A stretch of 64,000 bases of DNA, taken from positions 1 through 64,000 of the forward strand of contig CAIKZO010000077.1 of NCBI GenBank assembly GCA_903832005.1. The letters run 5' to 3'. The notes under the pieces are model-generated. The model did no database searches. It was not told the DNA's origin and saw only the letters and a list, made by a program, of their open reading frames with translations. The first letter of the stretch is position 1, and each line of letters begins with the position of its first letter. The stretch comes from Enhydrobacter aerosaccus (GTDB lineage Bacteria; Pseudomonadota; Alphaproteobacteria; Reyranellales; Reyranellaceae). Both the position numbers and the translations under genes were made by a program. Shown here piece by piece: positions 17,193 through 26,675 of the stretch.

Positions 17193-17387
17193 CTAGCAGG
17201 CGAGACAGGGAGCTTTGGGCTGCTGGAGCGCCGCGGCCGCAAGGCGGGCGTGGCCCAGCGTGTTGAACTCGGTCCCGTCGATTTTCGCGAACGGGGCGCC
17301 AAGCGCGTGAAAGCGGAAAGCCTTGCCTTCCTTGAGGACAAAGCCGGCTGGCTTGCCCCACACTTCGACGACATACGGTTCGGACAT
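17193..17387 (-). CDS. Small conserved-looking hypothetical protein (64 aa)
   Basis: A short protein starting MSEPYVVEVWGKPAGFVLKE and ending in Ala/Leu-rich sequence with CLAC. The strong ribosome site GGAAGGAG six bases before ATG 17387 supports a real gene. The first half reads like two beta strands (YVVEVWG, AGFVLKEGKAFRFHAL). No family or function recognised. It converges with the SDR gene (4-base gap). Confidence 0.6.
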   Translation of the reverse strand: MSEPYVVEVWGKPAGFVLKEGKAFRFHALGAPFAKIDGTEFNTLGHARLAAAALQQPKAPCLAC

Positions 17388-17432
17388 CTCGGTCTCCTTC
17401 CGATCCTCCAACGACTCGCATTTGGGGACTCG

Positions 17433-17448
17433 ATTGTGTCTGCACAAT
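17433..17448. promoter_or_regulatory. Inverted repeat upstream of the 64-aa gene
   Basis: ATTGTG-TCTG-CACAAT is a perfect inverted repeat 46 bases upstream of the minus-strand start at 17387. T-N11-A spacing of this kind is used by LysR-type regulators, but no LysR gene is nearby. Candidate operator or promoter-proximal site only. Confidence 0.3.
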
Positions 17449-17491
17449 GGAAGGCGCTGCTGAATTCGTCGTGCGTCACGACAAGTTATTC

Positions 17492-18220
17492 TTATGCAGC
17501 CTCTTGCCCACCGAGATAGGCGTCGCGGATGCGCGGATCGGCACGCAGCTCAGCCGCCGGGCCATCGAGCACGATGCGGCCGGTCTGCAACACATAAGCA
17601 TGATGGGCGATCTCGAGGGCGAGGCTCGCATTTTGCTCGACCATGAAGACCGTGGTGCCGTCATGGTTGATGGCGGCGATCAGCTCCAGCACGCGGTCGA
17701 CCCAGAGCGGCGAGAGGCCCATCGTCGGCTCGTCCATGCAGATCAGCTTCGGCCGTCCCATGAGGGCGCGCGCCATCGCCACCATCTGCTGCTCGCCGCC
17801 CGATAAAGTGCCGGCGCGTTGGTTCAGACGCTCGGCGAGCTTGGGGAACTGGGTCAGGACCTTGTCGAGATCCTGCGTGACGGCAGCGCGGTCCTTGCGG
17901 GCGAAGGCGCCCATCAGCAGGTTCTCGCGCACGCTCATGTCGCCGAACAGGCGGCGCGCCTCGGGCACCGAGCCGACGCCGCGGCGCACGATCTGCGGCG
18001 TGGTCAGGCCGTTGATCGGTTGGCCGTCGAAGCGGACCGTGCCCGACTGCGGCTTCACCAGTCCCAGGATGATCTTCATGGTCGTCGACTTGCCCGAGGC
18101 GTTGCCGCCCAGCAGGCAAACGATCTGGCCGCGGCCGACGGTAAGGTTCAGGTCGAAATGGGCCTGCACCGGGCCGTAGAAAGTGTTGATCCCCTCGAGG
18201 GCGAGCAGCGTATCGGTCAT
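17492..18220 (-). CDS. livF: Branched-chain amino acid-type ABC transporter ATP-binding protein (LivF-like)
   Basis: A 242-residue ATPase. Walker A reads LLGGNASGKSTTMKI (the usual GRNGAGKTT is changed to GGNASGKST but keeps GKS), signature LSGGEQQMVAMARAL, Walker B LICMDEPTMGLSP, and the switch His within VEQNASLAL context. It powers import with LivG and the fused permease. It is the last gene of a four-gene minus-strand operon, with its start overlapping the stop of livG by 4 bases. The substrate may be an amino acid, amide or aromatic acid. Confidence 0.9.
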   Translation of the reverse strand: MTDTLLALEGINTFYGPVQAHFDLNLTVGRGQIVCLLGGNASGKSTTMKIILGLVKPQSGTVRFDGQPINGLTTPQIVRRGVGSVPEARRLFGDMSVRENLLMGAFARKDRAAVTQDLDKVLTQFPKLAERLNQRAGTLSGGEQQMVAMARALMGRPKLICMDEPTMGLSPLWVDRVLELIAAINHDGTTVFMVEQNASLALEIAHHAYVLQTGRIVLDGPAAELRADPRIRDAYLGGQEAA

Positions 18221-19056
18221 TGCGCCGCCTCCGATGCCGGCCGGCGATGGCCGAGATAGGCCTCGATCACCTTGGGGTCATTGCGGACGTCCGTGGGCTT
18301 GCCCGCCGCGATCACCTTGCCTTCGTCCATCACGATCACCCGGTCGGAGAGCTGCATCACCATGTCGAGCTTGTGCTCGATCAGCAGGATGGTGAGGCCG
18401 CTCTTCTTCAACTCGGCCACCAGCGCCTGCATCTCGGCGGTCTCGGTCTGGTTCATGCCGGCGGTCGGCTCGTCGAGCAGCAACAGCTTGGGACCGAGCG
18501 CCAGCGCCCGGGCGATCTCGACCCGGCGGCGGTTGGCGTAGGACAGGCTGTAGGCCGGGTTGTTGATCCGTGGCGTCAGGCGCTCGCCGAACCGGTCGAT
18601 GATCTTAAGTGCCTCGGTGCGGATCGCGGCTTCCTCGGCCTTGACCGATCCCGGTCGCACCAGCGCCAGGATCAACTCGGCCAGCGGCTCGAGCAGCGAG
18701 AGCGGCCCTGGCCAGGCGGGGCGCACCTTGCGGAAGCGGACATGGGCGCCGACTAGCACGTTGTCGAGCACGCTGAGATTGGCGAAGACGCGGCCGTGCT
18801 GGAAGGTGCGAGCGAGGCCAAGCGCGGCGAGCCGGTCGGCAGAGAACTCGGTCACGTTCTGGCCGGCGAAGGTCACCGTGCCTTCGTCGGCATCGTCGAG
18901 GTCGGTCACCAGGTTGAACAGCGTCGTCTTGCCCGCGCCATTGGGGCCGATGATCGAAACCAGCTCGCCCTCGGCCACGTCGAGGTCGACGGCGTTCACG
19001 GCGGTGAGGCCGCCGAAGCGCCGCGTCAGGCCGCGGATTTCCAGCAGGTTGCTCAT
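18217..19056 (-). CDS. livG: Branched-chain amino acid-type ABC transporter ATP-binding protein (LivG-like)
   Basis: A 279-residue ATPase. Walker A is [13 protein letters not shown] (residues ~37-49), signature [14 protein letters not shown], Walker [17 protein letters not shown] and the H-loop [10 protein letters not shown]. The insertion between Walker A and the signature ([18 protein letters not shown] and following) is typical of LivG rather than LivF. It overlaps the permease gene by 4 bases on one side and livF by 4 on the other, so the operon is tightly coupled. Confidence 0.92.
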   Translation of the reverse strand: MSNLLEIRGLTRRFGGLTAVNAVDLDVAEGELVSIIGPNGAGKTTLFNLVTDLDDADEGTVTFAGQNVTEFSADRLAALGLARTFQHGRVFANLSVLDNVLVGAHVRFRKVRPAWPGPLSLLEPLAELILALVRPGSVKAEEAAIRTEALKIIDRFGERLTPRINNPAYSLSYANRRRVEIARALALGPKLLLLDEPTAGMNQTETAEMQALVAELKKSGLTILLIEHKLDMVMQLSDRVIVMDEGKVIAAGKPTDVRNDPKVIEAYLGHRRPASEAAQ

Positions 19057-20876
19057 ACCGTGCCGAACAATCCCTGCGGCCGGAAGCGGACCAGCAGCAG
19101 CAGGACGACACCGTAGATCAGCACGCGATATTCGGCGGCGACGCGGAACACTTCCGGCAAGCCGATCAGCAGGACCGAACCCACCACGGCGCCCGTGACG
19201 TTGCCCATGCCGCCCAGGATCACGATGGTGAGCGCCAGGATCGAGAGCTGGGCGTTGAAGGTCTCGTGGTTGATGTAGGAATAGAGATGCGCGGTGATGC
19301 CGCCCGAGATACCGGCGGCGAAGCTGCCGAAGGCGAAGGCCAGTGCCTTGTAGCGGTCGAGGCGGATGCCGTAGGAGCGCGCCGCCACATCGTCGTCGCG
19401 CATCGCGCGTAACACGCGGCCGAGATGGGAGCTGAGCAGCCGGAACTGCAATAGGGCCAGCACGACCAGGACCGCCAGGGTGAACCAGTAGACCGACTGC
19501 GCCGATTCGAGCTCGACGCCGAACAGCGAGAGTGGCGGGATCGCCGAAAGACCGATCGGCCCGCGCGTCAGACCTTCCCAGTTGAGGATCACCAATGAGA
19601 CGATCTCGCCTACCGCCAGAGTGGCGATCGAGAAATAGTGGCCGCGCAGACGGAACGAGGGGAAGACAAGGATCGTGCCCAAGGCTGCGGTGATCACGCC
19701 GGCCAGCAGGATCGTGAAGCCGACCGGGATGCCGAAGTTGAGCGCCAGCAAGGCCGAGGCATAACCGCCGATCGCCAGCAGCGCGGCGTGGCCGAGCGAG
19801 ATCATGCCCACCGTGCCCGCGATCAAAGTGAGGCTGAGACCGAGCATGCCGTAGAGCCAGGCGTTGCTGAACGTCTGCATGATGTAGGGATCGGGATAGA
19901 CCGCCGGCAGGAGGGCCAGCGCAATCGTGATGCCGATCAGCACGCGCGGCGACAGAGCGAAGGGCTTGCTGGGGGCAATGAAGGTGCCGGTCATCGGCTC
20001 GGGCGGCGTCTGGCGCGCACTGGCGAACAGGCCGTTGGGTCGCAGCACCAGCACGACCACCAGCAGGACGAAGGCGAAGAGGTTGCGATAGCTCGTGCCG
20101 AACAAGGCGATGCCGTAGCTCTCGACCAGGCCCAACAGCAGGCTGCCGGCGATCGCGCCCGGCACGTTGCCGACGCCACCCACGACCTGCGCCACGACGC
20201 CCTTGAGCGTTGCCTGGAAGCTCATCGCCGGGTCGATGTAGTTGTAATACATGCCGACCAGCAGGCCGGAGACGGCGCCCAGGCCCGAGGCGATGACGAA
20301 GACCGTGCGGTTCACGGCGTTGACGTCGACACCCATCTGCTGCGCGGCGTCGCGGTCCTGCGCTGTCGCGCGCACCGCCCAGCCGAGCTGGGTGAAGCGC
20401 AGGAAATAGTAGAGCAGACCGGCACTGGTCAGGCCGACGGCCGCGATCACCAGGTCGAGCGCGCCGATCGTGCCGGAGCCCAGCTGGAACCGCTTGTCCA
20501 GGAGGTCGCTCGGGAGGGCGCGCGGCGTGGCGGCAAAGGTGAGCTGGACCAACTGGTCGAGCACGAAGCTGATACCGATCGTGGCGAGCAGCGGCGCGAT
20601 GTGGGCGTAGCCCTGCAGCGGCCGCAGCCCAAAGCGTTCGATCACCAGGCCGAGGAGGGCACCCACCGCGACGACCAGCACGAAGGTGACCGGTAGCGGC
20701 AGGCCGAGCATCGTCGTCGCCACGAAACCCGCGTAGGCGCCCACGAGATAGACGGAACCGTGGGCGAAGTTGATCAGCCGGCTCACGCCAAAGATCAGTG
20801 CGAGCCCGACCGCCAGCAACGCATAGATGTTGCCGATGATCAGGCCGTTGATCGTGTAGTCGATCCAGGACGCCAA
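19053..20876 (-). CDS. Fused LivH-LivM permease of a branched-chain amino acid-type ABC importer
   Basis: 607 residues carrying both permease subunits in one chain. Residues ~1-285 are LivH ([48 protein letters not shown]). A ~25-residue linker follows, then LivM from ~310 to the end ([38 protein letters not shown], ending in [11 protein letters not shown]). Around 16-18 membrane helices are expected. In most operons these are two genes. The fusion fixes a 1:1 heterodimer. It sits between the binding protein gene and livG. Confidence 0.92.
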   Translation of the reverse strand: MASWIDYTINGLIIGNIYALLAVGLALIFGVSRLINFAHGSVYLVGAYAGFVATTMLGLPLPVTFVLVVAVGALLGLVIERFGLRPLQGYAHIAPLLATIGISFVLDQLVQLTFAATPRALPSDLLDKRFQLGSGTIGALDLVIAAVGLTSAGLLYYFLRFTQLGWAVRATAQDRDAAQQMGVDVNAVNRTVFVIASGLGAVSGLLVGMYYNYIDPAMSFQATLKGVVAQVVGGVGNVPGAIAGSLLLGLVESYGIALFGTSYRNLFAFVLLVVVLVLRPNGLFASARQTPPEPMTGTFIAPSKPFALSPRVLIGITIALALLPAVYPDPYIMQTFSNAWLYGMLGLSLTLIAGTVGMISLGHAALLAIGGYASALLALNFGIPVGFTILLAGVITAALGTILVFPSFRLRGHYFSIATLAVGEIVSLVILNWEGLTRGPIGLSAIPPLSLFGVELESAQSVYWFTLAVLVVLALLQFRLLSSHLGRVLRAMRDDDVAARSYGIRLDRYKALAFAFGSFAAGISGGITAHLYSYINHETFNAQLSILALTIVILGGMGNVTGAVVGSVLLIGLPEVFRVAAEYRVLIYGVVLLLLVRFRPQGLFGTV

Positions 20877-20899
20877 GACGTATTGTTCCGCTGACGGTT

Positions 20900-22057
20900 C
20901 TAGCGCGTGGCGATGCTGCCTTCGTGCAGCTGGAAGCGGCCGTCCTTGACCACCAGCTCGACGTTCATCGCGCCGCTGACGCGTCGCGTGGCGGTGTCGA
21001 AGGTCGCCTTGCCGAAGATCACGCTCGGCACGTCCTTCACCTTGGCCAGGCCCTGGTGGATTTGCTCGCGCTCGAAGCCGAACTGGTTCATCACCTGGCC
21101 CATCAGGATGACAGTGTCGTAGGCATAGGCGTTGAACGCGTCGGGCTCCTTGTTGTACTTCGCCTTGAAGGCGGCAACGAAGCTCTTCACCGTCGGCCGC
21201 GGATCATCCGGGAAATAGCGCGAGGCGGTGAACAGGCCCTCGACCGACTCGCCACCCAGCTCGATCAGCTTCGGCGAATAGACCGAGCTCGCAGCCACAA
21301 GCGGCAGCTTGATGCCGGCCTGCTTGACCTGGCGCGCGATCAGCGCGGCATCGGAGTAATAGGACAGCAGCATCAGCCCGTCCGGCTTGGCGTCGCGCAC
21401 GCGCACCAGGGTGGAACGGAAGTCCTTCTCGTCGGGGATGTAGCCTTCGACGGCCACGATCTCCGCGCCATAGTCCTTCGCGGCCTTGATGAAGATGTCC
21501 TTGCTGGTGCGGCCCCAGTCGGTGTTGAGGTGAAGCACCGCGATCTTCTTGAGGCCGAGAGTCTTCACGGCGTAGGCGGCGCTGAGCGGCTGCTCGTCGG
21601 CCTGGCTGACCGAGTTGCTCCACATATAGTCACCGCCCTTGGTGAAGTCGGGGTGCGAGTTGGTGAAGCCGAACTGCACCAGCTTGGCCTTCTGGTAGAT
21701 CGGCGAGGCGGCCATCGAGGCGGGGCTGGCGAAGTCGCCCAGCTCGACCACGATCTTCTTGTCGGCGACGAACTTCTGGGCGACGGCGACGGCCTGACGC
21801 GGATCGCTCTGGCTGTCCTCGAAGACATAGGCCAGCGGACGGCCCTTGATGCCGCCCGCGGCATTGATCTGGTCGAGGGCGAGGTCGAAGCCCTGCTTCC
21901 ATTGCGTGCCGTACTGGGCGTTTGGACCCGTCAGAGGCCCGCTGACGCCCATCGTCACGGGCTCCCCCTTGGCGGGTTCGGCGTGCGCCGGGAGCGACGC
22001 CGCGGCGAGGAGGGCGGCCGAGCCACCGACGAACTGACGACGATTAAAAACCGACAT
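20900..22057 (-). CDS. ABC transporter periplasmic substrate-binding protein (Liv/amide type)
   Basis: 385 residues, type I periplasmic binding protein. A twin-arginine-like leader ([22 protein letters not shown]) is followed by [21 protein letters not shown], the usual ligand-loop start of LivK-type proteins. ATG 22057 is chosen because GAGG lies 6 bases upstream. It is the first gene of the operon with the fused permease, LivG and LivF. The ligand is not deducible; the family binds amino acids, amides, urea or aromatic acids. Confidence 0.9.
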   Translation of the reverse strand: MSVFNRRQFVGGSAALLAAASLPAHAEPAKGEPVTMGVSGPLTGPNAQYGTQWKQGFDLALDQINAAGGIKGRPLAYVFEDSQSDPRQAVAVAQKFVADKKIVVELGDFASPASMAASPIYQKAKLVQFGFTNSHPDFTKGGDYMWSNSVSQADEQPLSAAYAVKTLGLKKIAVLHLNTDWGRTSKDIFIKAAKDYGAEIVAVEGYIPDEKDFRSTLVRVRDAKPDGLMLLSYYSDAALIARQVKQAGIKLPLVAASSVYSPKLIELGGESVEGLFTASRYFPDDPRPTVKSFVAAFKAKYNKEPDAFNAYAYDTVILMGQVMNQFGFEREQIHQGLAKVKDVPSVIFGKATFDTATRRVSGAMNVELVVKDGRFQLHEGSIATR

Positions 22058-22138
22058 GGCACACCTCATTCATCCGGAACGCCGTACGCGCAAAGGGGCG
22101 CAGAAACTCGCAGGCCGCCCGCCCACGGCAAAGAGAAT

Positions 22139-22161
22139 GTTCGCGTCGATTAAACGCGAAC
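22139..22161. promoter_or_regulatory. Inverted repeat GTTCGCGT-N7-ACGCGAAC between divergent operons
   Basis: Perfect 8-base arms with a 7-base spacer (CGATTAA), in the 258-base gap between the Liv binding protein (start 22057, minus) and the luciferase-like gene (start 22316, plus). The position suits an operator controlling one or both operons. No dedicated regulator gene is adjacent. The rest of the gap shows no gene. Confidence 0.45.
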
Positions 22162-22315
22162 CGAAACCACATCCTCGTGCCGTCCAATGACTTCACGATA
22201 AAGTCTATGCACGGACTGTACCAGCCGGTTCGGATGAGGCTTTCTGAGGCACGCCGTCCCGATACTTGGGCACCCGGGCCTTGCATGGAACCGCGCTTCG
22301 CGCGAGGTTCGGGCC

Positions 22316-23350
22316 ATGAAGATGACGACGTCGATCAAGCGCCTCGGGTTCTTTACGCGCCTCCTCGATGAGACCGATGCCGCCGAAAGATACCGGCTGG
22401 CGACCGCGCAGATCGTGCAGGCCGAGAAGTCGGGGTTCGATTCGGCCTGGATCGCGCAGCATCATTTCCATGAGGCCGAGGGCGGCCTGCCGGCGCCGTT
22501 CGTGTTCCTGGCTCATGCGGCGGCCAACACGAGCCGCATCCGCCTCGGCACCGGCATCGTGACCTTGCCGCTCGAATTGCCGGTGCGTGTCGCGGAAGAC
22601 GCCGCGGTGCTCGACCTGATGTGTAACCAGCGCCTCGAGGTCGGAGTCGGGCCCGGCGGCAACCTCACGGCCTTCACCGCCTTCGGTCGCGACAGCAAGG
22701 ACCGCCACACGCTGATGAACGGCAACCTCGACCTGATGCGCACGGCCTGGTCAGGCGGCACCTTGCCGGGCGGCGACAAGCTCTATCCCAACAGCCCGAC
22801 CCTGGTCGATCGCATCTGGCAGGCGACCTTCACGGTCGAGGGCGCGCGCCGCGCCGGTCTGGCGGGCGACGGGCTGATGCTTTCGCGCACCCAGCCGCGC
22901 GCACCCACGGCGCCGAACGCGACCCTGGCCGACATCCAGAACCCGATGCTCGATGCCTATCTCGAGGCGCTGCCCAAAGGCGCCGAGCCGCGCATTCTTG
23001 CGTCGCGCACCGTCTACATCGCCGACGATCCCAAGGAGGCGATGCGCTTTGCCCGCATCGGCCTGCCGCGGCTTGTCGAGAAGCGTATCCTCCAGGGACA
23101 GGCGCCGACGTCGAGCCGGATCGAGGACCTGATCAAGGAATTCGACGTCCACATGGGCACGGCCGACCAGGTGATCGAGTCGCTGATGCAGGACAGCACG
23201 CTGGTGCGCTCGACCGATCTCACCATGCAGGTCCATTCGATCGATCCGCCGCATCCCTATATCCTGCGCTCGATCGAGCTGATGGCCGAGAAGGTGGCGC
23301 CGGCCTTCGGCTGGCAACGCGATACGTCGGCGGTGCGCAAGGTCGCCTGA
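22316..23350 (+). CDS. Luciferase-like FMN-dependent monooxygenase (KPN_01858-type family)
   Basis: A 344-residue TIM-barrel flavin monooxygenase. Features are KRLGFFTRLLDETDAAERYR at the N-terminus, SGFDSAWIAQHHFHEAEGG near residues 40-58, RIRLGTGIVTLPLELP and RLEVGVGPGG. The opening and the two following CMD/AhpD-like genes match the known association of the KPN_01858 monooxygenase family with Avi_7170 and Avi_7169-type partners (TIGR04027, 04029, 04030). The substrate of this set is not established. FMNH2 must come from a reductase encoded elsewhere. Confidence 0.88.
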   Translation: MKMTTSIKRLGFFTRLLDETDAAERYRLATAQIVQAEKSGFDSAWIAQHHFHEAEGGLPAPFVFLAHAAANTSRIRLGTGIVTLPLELPVRVAEDAAVLDLMCNQRLEVGVGPGGNLTAFTAFGRDSKDRHTLMNGNLDLMRTAWSGGTLPGGDKLYPNSPTLVDRIWQATFTVEGARRAGLAGDGLMLSRTQPRAPTAPNATLADIQNPMLDAYLEALPKGAEPRILASRTVYIADDPKEAMRFARIGLPRLVEKRILQGQAPTSSRIEDLIKEFDVHMGTADQVIESLMQDSTLVRSTDLTMQVHSIDPPHPYILRSIELMAEKVAPAFGWQRDTSAVRKVA

Positions 23351-23382
23351 TAACAAAGGACAAGCGGGGGGAAGAAACCGAA

Positions 23383-23976
23383 ATGGTTGCTGACGTCATA
23401 GACACGCTGGCCGACATAGCGCCGGGCTCGAAGCTCGATTTGGCGCGCAACCGGCGCACCGTCGCCCGCCAGCAGGCGCAGGCAAGCTACCTCTCATTGT
23501 TCAAGCCTGCGACGATGGGCGGGGTGAGCGCGCAGGAGCGCTATGCCGTCGCCTGCTTCGTGTCGGGCCTGCACGGCCAGCCGCAATCGGAAGCCTTCTA
23601 CGGTGCGGGCCTCAGCGAGGCCGGAGGAACCGCCGCCCTCAAAGCTGCGATCGCGCTCGCGGTTGCCGCGGGCAAGACGCAGGGCCCGTACGGCGCCTTC
23701 CCGAAGGGCCCGCTCAGCGTCGAAGACACGACGGGAATGATCTTCAAGGTGGCGCCAGACATCGCGCTGGCGCTGGGGCGCCGCCTCGTCGCGGCCTTCG
23801 AGCACACGCACATGCTGGTGTTCCATCCTCGCGACGCGGCCTCGCCCTCGCTGCAGTCGCTGCTCGATGCCGGCTGGTCGACCACCGACGTCGTCACGCT
23901 CTCGCAGCTCGTCGCTTTCCTGTCCTTTCAGATCCGTGTCGTCGCCGGCCTCCGGATCATGGCGACCAAGGTTTGA
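23383..23976 (+). CDS. CMD domain protein, Avi_7170-type
   Basis: A 197-residue all-helical carboxymuconolactone-decarboxylase-like protein. YAVACFVSGLHGQPQSEAFY around residues 52-71 corresponds to the CMD core, but there is no CxxC pair. The gene order (monooxygenase, this protein, then a CxxC AhpD-like protein) fits the Avi_7170 family. GGGGGAAG precedes the start. Its role beside the flavin monooxygenase is unknown; peroxide handling or substrate transfer are options. Confidence 0.82.
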   Translation: MVADVIDTLADIAPGSKLDLARNRRTVARQQAQASYLSLFKPATMGGVSAQERYAVACFVSGLHGQPQSEAFYGAGLSEAGGTAALKAAIALAVAAGKTQGPYGAFPKGPLSVEDTTGMIFKVAPDIALALGRRLVAAFEHTHMLVFHPRDAASPSLQSLLDAGWSTTDVVTLSQLVAFLSFQIRVVAGLRIMATKV

Positions 23977-23984
23977 GGCCCGTC

Positions 23985-24590
23985 ATGACCGACAAGACCG
24001 TCCCGCAATCCGGCCACACCGTTCCCACCGTCTTCACGCGCGACATGCTCGACTGGCTGCCGTGGCTCGAGCCGATGGAGGCCGAGAAGATGAGCCAGCA
24101 TCACCTCGACAGCCTGATCGATGCGTCCCGCGTGAAGTCGCCGTACTTCCGCCTGCTGGCGCGCGATCCTGACGTGCTCGCGGCGCGCACGCGGACCGAC
24201 AAGGACATCTTCTACAATCCCGAGGCGGGCCTGCCGCGCGCCGAGCGCGAGCTTGCTGCCGCCGCGACCTCGCGCCTCAACGGCTGCATCTACTGCGCCT
24301 CGGTGCACGCGCGCTTCGCCGCGACCTATTCGAAGAAGGTACCCGAGGTCGAGAAGCTGCTGGCGGAAGGCACCGGCGCCGATCTCGACAAGCGCTGGAA
24401 TGCGATCGTCGCGGCCTCGGTGGCGCTGACTTCGACGCCGATCGCGTTCGGCCCCAAGCATGTCGACGCGTTGCGCGCGGAAGGTCTCGACGACGAGGCG
24501 ATCCTCGACGTGATCAGCGCCGCCTCGTTCTTCAACTGGGCCAACCGCCTGATGCTGTCGCTCGGCGAACCCACTCCGGCAGCGAGCTGA
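23985..24590 (+). CDS. Alkylhydroperoxidase-like protein, Avi_7169-type
   Basis: A 201-residue AhpD/CMD-fold protein. The peroxidatic motif NGCIYCASVHARF (CxxCxxxH) lies near residues 101-113 and is intact. ATG 23985 is preferred over an in-frame TTG that overlaps the previous stop. It is the third gene of the monooxygenase cluster. By family it would use a cysteine pair for peroxide or thiol chemistry, perhaps protecting against peroxide from uncoupled flavin turnover (inference). Confidence 0.85.
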   Translation: MTDKTVPQSGHTVPTVFTRDMLDWLPWLEPMEAEKMSQHHLDSLIDASRVKSPYFRLLARDPDVLAARTRTDKDIFYNPEAGLPRAERELAAAATSRLNGCIYCASVHARFAATYSKKVPEVEKLLAEGTGADLDKRWNAIVAASVALTSTPIAFGPKHVDALRAEGLDDEAILDVISAASFFNWANRLMLSLGEPTPAAS

Positions 24591-24591
24591 C

Positions 24592-26514
24592 CTAGCTCGC
24601 GAACCAGAAGGTGTCGGGTTTGTAGAGGCCGATGTAGCCGCCCGGATCGTAGGCGTAGAAGCCTTCCTTCGGCACGTTGCGGACCTTCGGGCCGACCACG
24701 ATCGGCTGCAGGATGCCGTTCACGGTGCCGATCGAGAAGACCTGCTCCATGTTGACGTCGAGCACGCGGTCCCAGACCTTGCCGCGGGTCGCCTCGTCGG
24801 CGGAGTCTTCCCATTCCTGGAGGTAGTCGAGCAGCTGGCTCGCCTCCTTCATGTCGCACTTCTCGCCCTGCTTGCCCTTGCTCTCGATGAACATGCCCCA
24901 GCGCGGCCACTGCAGGCCGCCCAGCATGGTAGGCGCGAACTCCTTGGGGCTGGTGTCGACGCTCGGCAGCGCCGTCGTCAGGCCGGCATATGCCGTCATG
25001 TTCGCCTCGCCCGAGAAGGCGCGCAGGCGGAAGTTGTTCAGCGATTGCGGCTTGAACAGCATCTTGATGCCGACCTTCTTCCAGTGGTCGGCGATCAGCG
25101 ACATGGCGTCGGTGTCGCTCGATTCCTCGCTCTGGTGCTCGACCACGATCGTGGCTTCGCGGCCATCGGGCAGGAGACGGAAGCCCACATCGTTTCGCTT
25201 GTTGAGGCCGGCCTCGTCGAGCAGGGCGTTGGCTTGCTTGGGATCGTGGGTCGCCCACTTGCTGGCGTATTCCGGCTTGAACAGCGGCGAGCGCGCCATG
25301 ATCGTGTTGTTCGAGGGCTTGGCCAAGCCGGTGTAGATCACCTGGTTCAGCTCGTCGCGATCGATCGCCAGCGACAGCGCGCGGCGGTAGCGGACGTCGC
25401 GATTGAGCGCGCGCCACACCTCGTCCTTGGCGTTGAGGTTCGGATAGAAGGCGAGCTGCGAGCCCGAGCCTTCCTCCCACAGACGCACTTCGACGCCCGA
25501 AGTCTTGGCACTCTTCCGCAGGAACGTGTAGTCGCGCAGGCTGAGATAACGGCACTGCAGGTCGGCTTCGCCGAGGCCCGCCTTGGCCGGTACGAGGTTG
25601 GCCGCGGCCAGCGTGAAGATCACGCGATCGAAGTAGGGCAGCTGCGTGCCCTTGCTGTCGATGCGGTAATAGTAGGGATTGCGCTCGTAGACGAAGCGCT
25701 GGGCCGGCGGCGTCGTCATCAGGATCCAGGGATTGAGCGTCGGCAGATCCGGGTTGTCGTTGTTGTACATCACGTCGACGCGGCGGTGGATCTGGACCCA
25801 GTTCGGGTTCTGGCCCTGGCCGCCCTTGGCCTGCTTGGCGATTTCCTCGAGCGACGTGTACTTGATGTGGAATTTCTTGAGGTAGTGCGAGGGACGGAAC
25901 AGCCACAACGGCGCCGCGCGCGCCTGGCTCGGGATGAAGTAGGGGTTGGGCTTCTCCCAAGTGTAGCGAATCGTCAGCTCGTCGATGATGTCGACCTTGG
26001 GCGGCTCGCCGTGCACCAGCAGCTCGACGTTGGGGCCGCCGGCCGAGAGTTCCTTGTTGTTGGCGACGTCTTCCCAGAAGTAACGGAAGTCCTCGGTCGT
26101 GAACGGTGCGCCGTCGGACCATTTGTGGCCGGCGCGCAGCTTCAGGGTGAACTCGCGGCCTTCCTTGACCTCGTAGCTGGCCAGGACGTCGGGATGCAGC
26201 TTGAGCTTGTCATCGTACACGATCAGGCGGGTGTTCGCGTAAAGCGTCATGAGACGCGTGTCGCGGGCGTTGGCGATCAGCATGTTGCATTCGCCGCCGT
26301 TACGACCCGGCCCGTCGCTTCCATAGAAGGTCTCGACGATCGACGGCTGGGTGGGGATGCGCTGGGCGACCGGCGGCAGGCCTGCCTTCACCTTGTCGGC
26401 GAGCGAGGGGACTTCCGTCATCGCGGGCGTGTCGGCCTTGGCAAGCGTTGCCCGCCCGACCAATGCACCGGCAGCCATTGCCACCGTGAACTGGCGACTC
26501 TTCATGCCTCGCAT
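24592..26514 (-). CDS. Orphan family-5 (oligopeptide-type) ABC substrate-binding protein
   Basis: About 640 residues, periplasmic, with a Sec-type leader (FTVAMAAGALVGRATLAKA). Family 5 features include TLKLRAGHKWSDGAPFTTED near residue 125, and VRYRRALSLAIDRDELNQ near residue 382. ATG 26514 has GGGGAG 7 bases upstream; ATG 26532 and ATG 26505 are alternatives. No permease or ATPase gene accompanies it. A remnant of a Bug/TctC binding protein lies directly upstream and shares its ribosome-site region. The ligand may be a peptide, opine or another small molecule. Confidence 0.88.
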   Translation of the reverse strand: MRGMKSRQFTVAMAAGALVGRATLAKADTPAMTEVPSLADKVKAGLPPVAQRIPTQPSIVETFYGSDGPGRNGGECNMLIANARDTRLMTLYANTRLIVYDDKLKLHPDVLASYEVKEGREFTLKLRAGHKWSDGAPFTTEDFRYFWEDVANNKELSAGGPNVELLVHGEPPKVDIIDELTIRYTWEKPNPYFIPSQARAAPLWLFRPSHYLKKFHIKYTSLEEIAKQAKGGQGQNPNWVQIHRRVDVMYNNDNPDLPTLNPWILMTTPPAQRFVYERNPYYYRIDSKGTQLPYFDRVIFTLAAANLVPAKAGLGEADLQCRYLSLRDYTFLRKSAKTSGVEVRLWEEGSGSQLAFYPNLNAKDEVWRALNRDVRYRRALSLAIDRDELNQVIYTGLAKPSNNTIMARSPLFKPEYASKWATHDPKQANALLDEAGLNKRNDVGFRLLPDGREATIVVEHQSEESSDTDAMSLIADHWKKVGIKMLFKPQSLNNFRLRAFSGEANMTAYAGLTTALPSVDTSPKEFAPTMLGGLQWPRWGMFIESKGKQGEKCDMKEASQLLDYLQEWEDSADEATRGKVWDRVLDVNMEQVFSIGTVNGILQPIVVGPKVRNVPKEGFYAYDPGGYIGLYKPDTFWFAS

Positions 26515-26518
26515 ACCC

Positions 26519-26674
26519 TTACTCCCCATCATTCAGCTGTGCTCCCGAGAGTTTGACCATCTCGGCCCATCGACCAGCCTCATTGGCGATGAAATCGTTG
26601 AACGCGGTCACCGTCAATGGCGAGGGGGCCACGCCTATTTGACGCAGGCGCCCTGCAAAGACTGCATCCGCCAT
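26519..26674 (-). pseudogene. C-terminal remnant of a Bug/TctC-type binding protein (51 codons)
   Basis: Between the tauD-like stop and the family-5 binding protein, the minus strand encodes MADAVFAGRLRQIGVAPSPL, then TVTAFNDFIANEAGRWAEMV, ending KLSGAQLNDGE. This is the typical C-terminus of tripartite tricarboxylate transporter receptors (LxxxGxxP...F..FI..E..RW...V+.SGA), but only the last ~50 of about 320 residues are present. It begins one base after the tauD-like stop codon, pointing to a deletion junction there. Its TAA lies inside the ribosome-site region of the next gene. Confidence 0.6.
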
Positions 26675-26675
26675 C

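Noticed and set aside
22208-22223. Weak sigma-54-like site on the minus strand before the Liv binding protein
   Set aside because: GG and GC spacing fits, but at least three conserved positions differ, so it was not listed as a feature.
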